Shown: in pieces, positions 21,103-31,695 of the stretch
Numbering within the stretch: position 1 is the stretch's first letter
How the letters are laid out: every line of letters begins with the position of its first letter
Assembly: GCF_048569485.1 (NCBI RefSeq)
Contig: NC_134357.1
Location: forward strand, 105,789,135-105,853,134
Reading direction: 5' to 3'
From: Anomaloglossus baeobatrachus
Lineage: Eukaryota > Chordata > Amphibia > Anura > Aromobatidae
Length of the DNA: 64,000 nucleotides
Notes under the pieces: model-generated
What the model saw: only the letters and a program-made list of their open reading frames with translations
What the model was told of the DNA's origin: nothing
The model's database searches: none
Made by a program: the position numbers and the translations under genes

Positions 21103-23692
21103 TGACAAGGGCCAGGGGGTACTCAGATCCGGGCCACGAGGTCACTTCTGTGGGTATCACGGTAGCGTGACCCGGTCTGTGATCCCAGGCTCCACAGTAA
21201 AAGGGGATTTGGTAAGGGAGATTTATATTGTCCGTGACGCCACCCACGGTTGTGGTGATTGTGGACACCACCGCTGCTCTGGACGGGGATCCCGGGAGTG
21301 ATGATATGGAGCAGCTAGATGTTATTTCGCCCCTCTGTGGGTAGGGGGTTGGTTGTCCCGGGGCCCGGTGATGGGGTAAGCAGGGAGCAGGGCGCAGTGC
21401 TGCGGTGTGGTGCCCGAGGGCACGGCCATACTCACAAGTATTCCACACAGAGTCACTGGTAACTAGGAATTGCCGGTGTCCGCAGCCTTCGGTACGGGGT
21501 GTTAGTGTCCCACACACGGTGCAGCAGCTCCTGTTCTTTCCCTGCAGTCAGGTGCCTTTCTCTCCACTCTCTTCCTCCTTCTCCTCAGCCGGGAACGGGG
21601 AATACACTCCCCTGCAGTGATCCGGGTCACCCAGGTACCGGGGGGCCACTACCCTGCCCGGCTACCTCTGTCCCCTTCCTCACTCACAGCCTGTCCTGGC
21701 CCTCTCGGAGCATGCTTCACCATCAGCCTGGGAGCTACAACTCCAGGCTCCTCTTCTGTCTGCCTCTCCAAACACTCTGCTCCAGCCCCTCCCCTACGCT
21801 CTGCTTTTCTCTTACACTGGGGGCTGTGGTTTGTCCTGCTGCACCGGTGTGAGATCAGATTACCAAGGAGGATTAACTCTTTCTGTGACAACCTGGCTTT
21901 GCCAGGGCGTCACACACCCCCTTGGTAAAACACGGCCCGTCTGGCCACCAACATTTCTTAAAACTGGAAAAATCAACACATTACAATCATACATCTTCCC
22001 ACATCGGTAGGTACGTTTTCTAAAACTTTAAACCGTTCTGCCACCCCACACCTGCGGAGCAGATGGCCTCCTCCTGAACTTGAGGGCGTTCAACAGGGGT
22101 GACAGTCCATAAAACAGTCAACTTTTTAACTTGTGGGTAGCCGTCCATGCTCCACTACCACTGCCGCTGCCGCCACTCCCAGTACGGGTCACGGGTTCCG
22201 TGCTCTGCCTCCTGCTCAGAAGCCAGGCCCACTTGGATGCCCTCGGCGCCGGCTACAACCGGCCTCGCTAACTGCCGAGGGCTCCATCTCTCACTGGCCT
22301 GCTCCTCCTCTCTGCAGGTGCACTCCGGCTGCTCCACAGCCGTGACGGGGTACCTGTCAGCGGCTGGCGCCACATCTGGGGCGGACTTCCAATCGGGTGC
22401 CACCTCCGGTGCGGCCGGGCGGACTGCCGGAGCCGACGTTATCACCGTGGCGGCTGGGCGGACTGCCGGAGCCGGGTAAGATGTCATCGGGGTTGCGGCT
22501 ACTGCTTGTCCAAGAACGGAATTAGGCAAAGTCCTGGCGTCCCTGCCTTTACAGTCCTGGTCACATAAACTGCGGTTCCTTCCTCCTGCTCCCCCTTGGT
22601 ACTCAGGAGCAGTCCTTCCAGCAACTTTTAAAGTTTTCTTTTCGCTTCCAGTCCTCCGGAGCTTCACTTCCGCCCGCGTTCTCAGGGGGCGGAGCCTCTT
22701 TTTCGTGCCCACCGCTTGGGGAAGAAGGCGCTGGGCGGGAGATTTTCGCGCCCAAAATGGCGGCAAAGATGGCGACTTCCAAAAATGTTTTTGCAGCGGA
22801 ACACCGCTGACAGTCCAGAACAAGGCGCACTTTCTCCAGGTAACTGGATGGGTTTGATCCTGTTTGTGACGCCAAATGTGTCGCCCGGGGACCAGGGGGT
22901 ACTCAGATCCGGGCCACGAGGTCACTTCTGTGGGTATCACGGTAGCGTGACCCGGTCTGTGATCCCAGGCTCCACAGTAAAAGGGGATTTGGTAAGGGAG
23001 ATTTATATTGTCCATGACGCCACCCACGGTTGTGGTGGTTGTGGACACCACCGCTGCTCTGGATGGGGATCCCGGGAGTGATGATATGGAGCAGCTAGAT
23101 GTTATTTCGCCCCTCCGTGGGTAGGGGGTGGTTGTCCCGGGGCCCGGTGATGGGGTAAGCAGGGAGCAGGGCGCAGTGCTGCGGTGCGGTGCCCGAGGGC
23201 ACGGCCGTACTCACAAGTATTCCACACAGAGTCACTGGTAACTAGGAATTGCTGGTGTCCGCAGCCTTCGGTACGGGGTGTTAGTGTACCACACACGGTG
23301 CAGCAGCTCCTGTTCTTTCAATGCAGTCAGGTGCCTTTCTCTCCACTCTCTTCCTCCTTCTCCTCAGCTGGGAACGGGGAATACACTCCCCTACAGTGAT
23401 CCGGGTCACCCAGGTACCGGGGGGCCACTACCCTGCCCAGCTACCTCTGGCCCCTTCCTCACTCACAGCCTGTCCCGGCCCTCTCGGAGCACGCTTCACC
23501 ATCAGCCTGGGAGCTACAACTCCAGGCTCCTCTTCTGTCTGCCTCTCCAAACACTCTGCTCCAGCCCCTCCCCTCCGCTCTGCTTTTCTCTTACACTGGG
23601 GGCTGTGGTTTGTCCTGCTGCACCGTGTGAGATCAGATTACCAAGGAGGATTAACTCTTTCTGTGACAACCTGGCTTTGCCAGGGCATCACA
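21103..23692 (-). mobile_element. Non-autonomous Ty3/gypsy element, paired LTRs, no pol
   Basis: Fossil element in minus orientation. 5' LTR 22877-23692; primer-binding site 22857-22874; internal 21915-22876; polypurine tract near 21917-21924; 3' LTR 21103-21914. About 20 differences separate the LTRs over some 815 bases, so it is fairly young but older than the element at 29795. The internal 0.96 kb has no pol and no recognisable gag domain. It begins with a leader (CGCGCCCAAAATGGCGGC, plus strand near 22748) resembling the leader of the 29795 element at 36888. An open frame covers much of the internal region on the minus strand (down to 22155), rich in Pro and Ala with no known domain. No target duplication is visible. 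It resembles large non-autonomous LTR derivatives mobilised by a partner. Confidence 0.8.
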
Positions 23693-23954
23693 TATACTCA
23701 ACACAGAGTGGCTGCCGACTTATCATCCTAAGGGTGTATACCAACAAGATAAATAAGGACGGTCAATCTGTCATGCCTGTTATAATTAAATAGCGATAGA
23801 CAGAATCACTGTCTGTGGTTTCACCAAACAAAAAATGGGTCAGCGCATAGGAGGCAGTTCCATGGAGTTATATTGCGGTTCATAATGTGGGCCCATTCAT
23901 ACATTTACAATCTCAGGGATAGAACCAAAGCCGTACGTGTAACCCTTACATGAT
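23693..23954. other. Unassigned intergenic stretch
   Basis: No gene or repeat recognised. Confidence 0.3.
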
Positions 23955-23955
23955 G

Positions 23956-24154
23956 CCTAAAACATAATACAGCTTATTCCTGCCTGACATACGGAGGTTG
24001 GCACCCTATAATCTTTGCCAGTGGTGCCCCTGGTCCTCGTCGACTGTCTCTCCTGCACTAGCCCTATTATTAATGTGTGGAGAGAAAAGGGAATAAATGT
24101 TATAGGGTGCCGACCTCCGCATGTCAGGCAGGAATAAGCTGTATTATGTTTTAG
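23956..24154. repeat. Foldback repeat with 55-base arms
   Basis: 23956-24010 is the near-perfect inverted complement of 24100-24154 (the arm includes CATAATACAGCTTATTCCTG), with an 89-base loop. Probably a small foldback MITE. Confidence 0.85.
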
Positions 24155-25644
24155 GTACATGTGCAGGTGCACTTTGATCTGCCCTGAGCAGGCCAGATCA
24201 AAGTATTGTAGTGCGCCTGCGCAGGACCGGCGAGTGTGTATGACGTAGACGCATCATGCACACAGGCTTCAGAAAGAGGACGAAGGTGGCCGAAAGAGGA
24301 GGCGCCGGCACCAGAGAACGGAGATGCCCATATGGCCAACCACACGACCGTTAAGTAAGTATCATAAAGTGTTTTTTATGTTCTCACAGCGGCCTGGGCT
24401 CTTATATACAGCAGGTTGGAATGCTGTATATGTGATGCCCTGGACCAGCCAGGTAGTCACAGATAGAGCCCCGCACAACACCAGTCCCCTAACAAGGTGT
24501 CAGCAGCCAAACCATTAAACCCTAGTCACCCCCCTCAGTGCTGGATGGACACACCAGGGGGCAGAGCCAGGTGGTTGGCCACGCCCACCGAGGGATTCAG
24601 AGAGCCTGAGGCGGGAAAAGTAGTCAGTTTGTAGTTGGAGTCTGTTAGTGGAGGTGAAGTGAAGTGGAGGCAGGCCTGTGTGTCAGGTCTGCAACTAACT
24701 GACAGGTGCCAGGGAAGGAGCCCGGGCACCTTTGGCTAGGAGACATACGGAGGCCTCTGCCTGCAGGAGCCGGGAAGACGGCTCGGTGGAACCGTGGTGG
24801 ACCGGGACAGGGAAGTGGCCCACCGGTACCGACCCAAAGAACCGATTCGGAAACCAGAGCAAAAAGGCTGGTACTCAGACCCTGAAGCTAGGTCCAGAAG
24901 CTACTGGGGGCTAGCTAATTAACTGATTGTGGCCAGGACTATAGGTCCTTTCCCACCCAAAATCCTGACTGAAGACAACAGCCCAACGAGGGGGATAGAA
25001 ATCCACCGCCACGGCAGAGAGATCCCACCGGCCAGCGTCTGCGGGCAAAGGGCTCTTCCAACATCTACAAGCCGGGGAGCGGACTCCTGTATTGCAAGTT
25101 CAGGTAGTCCATCATCACACACAGGTGCAGGAGAAAAGCAGAGACCACCAACCAGGTGGGGGACCAGAATGCACCCGGCTGTGGGCACCGACCACCATCA
25201 CCTTGGGTAACCAGAGACTTGTTTCTAATCATGAGTACACCAGTGCCCTCCGGCCGCCCATCTCCCTGCACCGCCCAACTACTCCACCAACGGGTCCCGA
25301 GGCCACCATCCCTACCCACGGAGGGGTTAAAAACTTGCTCCGCAATATCTCTCCTGGGTGCCCCGTAAACCGCAGCGGTGGTGTCCACCTTCACCACATC
25401 CCGTGGGTGGTGTCACGAACTTAACCACGGCTCCGGCCGTACACCTACGTCCCCTAAACCGCCAGCCCCTTTCAGATTAAAGTGACCACAGAGCCCCCGG
25501 GTCCGGAGGCGCTCGAGCCACCCACCAGCGAGCCCGCATCCAAGCGGCTCGGCTGCGGCCGAGCACGGGGCGGTACATATATAAGAGCCCGGTGGTGGTG
25601 GCCGCAGCTTATACGCCAAAAAAGTGCTGACAGGTTCCCTTTAA
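24155..25644 (-). mobile_element. T2-type MITE, second copy, split by solo LTR
   Basis: Inverted relative to the copy at 12876. It ends GACAGGTTCCCTTTAA at about 25644 and contains the palindrome ACTTTGATCTGCCCTGAGCA at about 24171. Its central block TATATACAGCAGG...GCTGTATATAAGAGCCC is interrupted by the solo LTR at 24431-25577. Confidence 0.7.
24431..25577 (+). mobile_element. Solo LTR, gypsy A, duplication TATA
   Basis: Fossil LTR of 1147 bases from TGTGATGCCCTGG to GGGGCGGTACA. TATA lies on both sides (24427-24430 and 25578-25581). The related MITE copy at 12950-12970 preserves the uninterrupted site (CTGTATATAAGAGCCC), which confirms both insertion and duplication. The LTR-internal core is TGGTGTCACGAAC at 25408-25420. 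Confidence 0.9.
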
Positions 25645-26439
25645 GAGGAGACTTTGTGCAGCAGGCCTTCATGGTAAAATAGTTGCTAGGAAACCACTGC
25701 TAAGGACAGACAATAAGCACTTGTTTGGCCTAAAGAACACAAGGAATGGACATTAGACCAGTGGAAATCTGTGCTTTGGTCTGATGAGTCCAAATTTGAG
25801 ATCTTTGGATCCAACCACCGTGTCTTTGTGCGACGCAGAAAAGGTGAACACTTTGGGGATTTATTCAAAATTGAAGGCATACTGAACCAGCATGGCTACC
25901 ACAGCATCTTGCATGCTATTCCATCCGCTTTGCGCATAGTTGAACCATCATTTATTTTTCAACAGGACAATGACCCCAAACACACCTCCAGGCTGTGTAA
26001 GGGCTATTTGACTAAGAGGGAGAGTGATGGGGTGCTACGCCAGATGACCTGGCCTCCACAGTCACCAGACCTGAACCCAATCGAGCTGGTTTGGAGTGAG
26101 CTGCACCGCAGAGTGAAGGCAAAAGGGCTAACAATTGCTAAGCATCTCTGGAAACTCCTTCAAGACTGTTGGAAGACCATTTCCGGTGACTACCTCTTGA
26201 AGCTCATCAAGAGAATGCCAAGAGTGTGGAAAGCAGTAATCAAAGCAAAAGGTGGTTACTTTGAAGAACCTAGAATATAAGACATATTTTTAGTTGTTTC
26301 ACACTTTTTTGTTAAGTATTGCATTCCACATGTGTTAATTCATAGTTTTGATGCCTTCAATGTGAATCTACAATTTTCAGAGTCATGAAAATAAAGAAAA
26401 CTCTTTGAATGAGAAGGTCCAAACTTTTGGTCTGTACGG
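25645..26439 (+). mobile_element. Tc1-like transposon relic, DD38E spacing
   Basis: The right terminus is the inverted form of a Tc1-type end (CCAAACTTTTGGTCTGTAC at about 26421-26439). The transposase catalytic part is open at 25771-26280: WSDESKFEIFG gives the first Asp, QQDNDPKHT the second, and SPDLNPIELVW the Glu. I count 38 residues between the second Asp and the Glu, the spacing of the DD38E (Intruder) group rather than classical DD34E Tc1. The left terminus and the N-terminal DNA-binding half are absent: the copy begins at about 25645 beside the T2-type MITE. The region before 25771 (GGCCTTCATGGTAAAATAG) is still recognisably coding-derived but is not in frame. Confidence 0.8.
25771..26280 (+). 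pseudogene. Tc1-like transposase, C-terminal half
   Basis: Open frame of 169 codons for the catalytic half of a DDE transposase, which would cut and rejoin the transposon ends in the nucleus. Visible motifs in order are WSDESKFEIFG, HRVFVRRRKGE, FQQDNDPKHT and SPDLNPIELVW. The helix-turn-helix half is missing, so the protein is not functional as encoded. The Met start is only the first in-frame ATG and carries no meaning. Confidence 0.8.
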
Positions 26440-29400
26440 TATAAAAATAAATATAGTTGTTGAACTCCTCTGTCTGACACAATGTTCTCAGGAATACCAT
26501 GTAAACGAACCACTTGTTGAAAAAAACAAGGGCACCATCTCTGATGAAGACCGCAACATAGGCAATGGTAGCAAATGGACAATCTTAGAAAATCTATCAC
26601 AAATAACCCAAATAACCGTCATCCTCTGAGAGACAGGAAGATCCGAAATAAAATCCATAGCGATATGAGTCCAAGGTCTCTTAGGTACAGGCAATGGCAA
26701 TAACAACCCACTAAAACGTGAACAACAAGGCTTGGATCTAGAACAAACCCCACAAGATTGCACAAAACTCCTGACATCATATCCTGAGATAAAGAAGGCC
26801 ACCAAAAAGACCTACTCACTAGATCCCTAGTACCAACAATCCCAGAATGACCAGCCAAGAAGGAACAATGAATCTTGGACATAACTCTACTCCTCCATTG
26901 ATCAGGAACATACAGTTTCCCCACAGGACATCTCTCAGGTTTGTCCCCCTGAAATCTCTCAAGTGCTAACCTCAAATCGGGCGAAATGGCGGAGAGGACC
27001 ATAGAGACCAAAAGAATCAGCAAAGAATCTTCAAGAGAGGGCATCAGCTTTAATATTCTTGGTGCCCAGTAGAAAAGAGACTACAAAATCAAAACGTGTA
27101 AAAAATAGAGGCCACGTGGCCTGCCTTTGTTTCAGTCTCTTGACAGATTCAAGGTAGGTCAGATTCTTATGATCAGTGAGCTCCACAATTTGATGTCTAG
27201 CCCCCTCCAACCAATGTCTCCATTCCTCAAAAGCCCACTTCATAGCCAATAATTCTCGATATTCCACATCATAGTTTTGTTTAGATGGAGAACATTTCTG
27301 ACAGAAGGCACAAGGCTTCACTTTGGAAGTTATAGGATCTCTTTGAGACAAAACAGCTCCTGCTCCAATCTCTGAAGCATCTATCTCCACTTGAAACGGA
27401 AGAGAAACATCAGGTTGCTGCAGGACTGGGCCAGAAGTGAACCTCTTTTTAAGCTCTTGAAAGGCCATAATGGCCCCTGGGGTCCAATTCTCAACATCAG
27501 CTCCCTTTTTGGTCAAATCTGTCAAAGGCTTAACAATACTAGAGAAATTGCCTATAATTTTACGGTAGAAATTTGCAAAACCCAAAAATTTCTGAAGGGA
27601 TTTTAAAGACGTAGGTTGAACCCAGTCATAAATGGCCTGAATCTTGACCAGATCCATTTCAATAGAAGATGGGGATAATATAAACCCCAAAAAGGAATTT
27701 TTTTGTACGCCAAAGAGACATTTTGACAGCTCAACGTAAAATGTATTGTTCTTAAGAATCGGAAAAACAGTCCAAACTTGCTCAACATGAGAGTCCTAAT
27801 CATCAGAAAAAATCAAAATATCATCCAAATAGACGATCAGAAATTTACCAATTAGTTCCCGGAAAATATCATTCATGAATGACTGGAAGGCAGACGGGGC
27901 ATTAGTGAGCCCGAAAGGCATCAGTAGGCACTCAAAATGCCCCTCAGGAGTATTAAAAGCCATCTTCCATTCATCCCCCTCCTTAATTCGAATGAGATTC
28001 TATGCCCCCTTAACATCAAGTTTAGTAAGCCATTTAGCCCCCTTGACTCTGGAAAACAGATCTGACATCAGGGGCAAAGGATACTATTTAACAGTAATTT
28101 TATTAAGGAGGCGATAGTCAATACAAGGGCTCAATGACCCATCCTTCTTGGACACAAGGAAAAAAATGGCACCCAGGGGTGAAGATGCCGATCTAATATG
28201 ACCTTTTTCCAATGACTCCTTAATATAAGTTCGCATAGCATCATGTTCGGGCACTTTAGGAAATTTGCAACCTGGCACTAAGTCAATGGCATAATCACAC
28301 TCCCTATGGAGAGGCAAGGAATCAGATCCAGTCTCATTAAACACATCAAGGAAGTCCGACAAATATTCAGGTACATCATGTGTCTGAGCACAAATAGACA
28401 ACACAGAAAGGTCATTATGCACACATTGACAACCCCAACTAACCATAGACAAGGATCTCCAATCTACAGCTGGATTATGGGTCTGCAGCCTAGGGAATCC
28501 CAGTGCCAAAATATCATGCAAGTTGTGTAGTGCCAAAAATTTACAATTCTCCTGTTGAGCTGGTGCATCCCTCATAGTCACCTGGGTCCAAAATTGGGGT
28601 TTATTCTCAGCTAAGTGAGTAGCATCAATGCCCCTTAAAGGAATAGGAGTTTGCAAAGGTACCATGGGAAAACCACAACTTTTAGTAAATCCAAAATCCA
28701 TTAAGTTCAGGGCGGCCCCTAAATCAAGAAAAGCCATAGCAGAAAACGAGGATAACAAGCAAATTAAAGAGACTGACAAAAGAAATTTAGGTTGTACAGT
28801 ACCCACAGTAAATGAATGAGCAAATCTCTTTTCTCATTTAGGGCAGACAGAGATAGTGTAAGAAGCGTCTCCACAATATAAACACAACTTGTTTCTCTAA
28901 AACCCTGCCGCTCAGTATTAGAGAGAACCCTATCACACTGTATAGGCTCCGAAGACTGTTCCGCAAGCAATACATCACCACATATTGTTTTGCACTCACG
29001 TAATCGTCTATCAATCTGAATGGCTAAGGTCATAGAGGCATCGAGACCAGAAGGGATAGGAAATCCCACCATAACATCTTTCACAGTATCCGCAAGACCC
29101 TTCCGAAAAAGTGCCGCAAGAGCATCATCATTCAATTTGGTAAGGTCCGCCCACTTTCTTAATCTCTGGCAAAAAAATTCAGTGGAATCCTGACCCTGGA
29201 TCAATGCCATCAAGGCTTTCTCAGCTTGATCCACAACATTAGGTTCGTCATATAACAATCCCAGGGCCTGAAAAAAGGAATCCACATCAGCAAGAATTGG
29301 ATTACCAGGTACCAAAGAAAAGGCCCAGTCCGGAGGGTCACAGTGCAACAGTGAGATGACAATCCTAACCTGCTGCACACAGTGAGATGAAAATCCTAAC

Positions 29401-29716
29401 CTGCTGAGGACTTAGATCTTAAGGCAAAAAAGCATTTACAATAATTTTTAAACTTCAGGAATTTAGACCTATACCTCGAGAACAATTCAGGAACGGGAAT
29501 ATTAGGTTCTACAAAAGGAGTCTGTCTAAGATAAGCCGATATACCCTGAACCTCAGAAGCAAGATGTTCAACACGATCAGACAACTGGTTAATATCCATG
29601 CCAGCAAAAGATCTTCCACGGAACCCAAAGAACAAGAGAAAAATATAACAAATAAAAAAAATGTATTCCTTTTTAGAGTACCTTTTTTGTTGTGTGGCTG
29701 GTGATACTGTTATGAA
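26440..29716 (-). mobile_element. Ty3/gypsy relic, internal region
   Basis: Fossil internal region in minus orientation. In element order it holds gag-like sequence (about 29600-28810), a protease-like and N-terminal reverse transcriptase part (about 28800-28085), reverse transcriptase/RNase H (about 27690-27030; FLGFANFYRKI, TDHKNLTYLES) and an integrase piece (about 27040-26460; GIPENIVSDRGVQ). It ends abruptly at the Tc1-like relic. The likely 5' LTR lies at 39401-40370, beyond the nested insertions. Broken at several points and truncated; among the oldest gypsy copies here. It differs from the elements at 29795 and 41775 and looks chromovirus-like in its RT. Confidence 0.8.
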
Positions 29717-29794
29717 TGTGACGCCCTGGACTTGCCAGGTTGTCACAAGTAGGCCCTTACACACACACCCCCACCCTAATAAGGTGACAGCAGC

Positions 29795-31052
29795 TGTCGC
29801 GGGCGGGGAGGAGGGTGTCAGCACACCGCGCTCACCCCTTCTGCTCGGGTCCGGCAGCTGCTCCTGGTGGCTCGAGCTGTAGGCCAGATCCCGGGGTTTC
29901 TCGAGCGACACTCCTCGCCCGTGAGTGAAAGGGGGTGTTTGTTGGGTGTGGGGATTGTTATAGTTCGTGACGCCACCCACGGTTGTGGTGATTTCACCAC
30001 CGCTGCTCTGTACGGGGCTCCCGGGGATGGTGATGCGGAGCAGCCAGGTGTTGTGTTGCCCCTCCGTGGGAAAGGGTGGTGATCCCGGGGCCCGGTGATG
30101 AGATGTGAAGTGTAGGGCCTGGAGGGCGCAGGGACGCGGGGGCAGCGCTGTGCCTTGCGGCACTGTGGTACTCACTCAGCCTGAGACGTGGACACAGTTT
30201 GTACGGTAAACCAAACGGCTGGTAGGACGGTCCCACAGACGGCTGCACCTGCACTCCCGGTAGGTGACGGTGATGTCCCTCTTCCTTGCACCTATGTTGA
30301 CTTGTGGTAGCGGTGGATTCCCTCCGGTTACTCGCTCCCCGACTGCAATCTGGGCCGGAGGAGCTCTACACTTTGCCCGCAGGCGTTGGCCCTGGGGAAA
30401 CTGGTGCCCTGGCGGTGGCGGTGTCTCCCCGGTTCAGGTTGGGCTGTTGCCTTCAATCGGGACTTGGTTGTTGGGGGATCTGCGTCCCCGTCACTGACGG
30501 ATTTGGCAAATCTGGCGACTCCTAGCCTTGCCGGGGTCCGAGAGGCCCCTGCCCTGGTGCTGACTGTCCTTCGGAACACTGCTCCAGACCACCGGGCACA
30601 CAGCCAATGGGGTCCTTCCAGGAACTTCCAAACGGTCCCCCTCCAGACAGTCACCGCCGTTGCTGACCTTGCTGTTCTGGCCCTCCACAAAGCTGGACCC
30701 TTCAGGCTGTCTTTCTCTTCTGTCACTTCACTTGCTTTCCTCCTTTACTACTCTCACTTTCACTTTCTTAACTCCTCTACTTAGCTCCTCACACTTGCCC
30801 TACCTGGGCTTAACTCTGTTGTTACTCCTTCCACTTCCTCCTCCTGGACTCAACTGCCTGGTTTCTCCCGCCTCCAGAGTTGTGAGCTCCTTGGTGGGCG
30901 GAGCCAACCGCCTGGCCCACCCCCTGGTGTGCATCATCAGACTCCTGGAGGAAGGCAACAAGGATTTGTAGGTTAGCTGTGATGTGCCTACCTGGAGTGT
31001 GGGGTGTGGTGGTGGTGTGACCCGTGTCCCCTGGCTTGCCCAGGGCGACACA
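29795..31052 (-). repeat. 3' LTR of the young gypsy element
   Basis: 1258 bases; minus-strand start TGTGTCGCCCTGGG follows the polypurine tract directly. The internal copy of the primer-binding-site core lies at 29963-29975. Confidence 0.92.
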
Positions 31053-31695
31053 TTCCCCCTTAGCAAAATGCAGACCGTCCGCGGGCTGCCGTCCTACACC
31101 GGTTTTATTTTTCTGTAAAAAGGGGGTAACAGGCTTAAGAAAACATAAATAACATTTTTAATCAAAACTCTTCCCAAGACGGGAGGCACATTTACTTAAA
31201 CGTTGCAACGGTATACGGTCACGGTTTCCGCTCTCTCCCACCCAAGCAACCTGGCCCTGATGCTGCCCCTAAAGCCCAGGCAGCACCCCTTGACCCACAG
31301 TCCAGCACAAGTTACCCGAGCGGGATCTGTCCTTCCCCTCCAGAGGGTGGCCACCGGTTCCTTTGGTGGCTGGGCTCTGGCCTGCTCTGCTCAGGGCCCT
31401 CCCTCCAACCTGCCTCTCCGGAGACGGTATGGCGGAAACGGTAACGGTACCCAACATATTTACAAGCCACTTAACGTTTGTGGTGCCCTGCAAGTTCACG
31501 GGCTTGTCCATGGATAGTCCTCCATGCAAAACTTAAACGGTCCCCACGGGGACAACGGTGCCGGCTCCTGCCGGTTCTAATCACAAAGCAAATCTGGTTA
31601 CTGTTCGGTAATCATTTTTCATCATTTTCTTATCATTCTTTTTCAAACTTTCAAACAAACAACAACACTCTTTTACATTTGCGGGCCCCTTTTAC

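Noticed and set aside
22155-23051. 298-codon minus-strand frame as a host gene
   Set aside because: It starts inside the LTR and runs through the leader of a retroelement; no splice signals or known domain.
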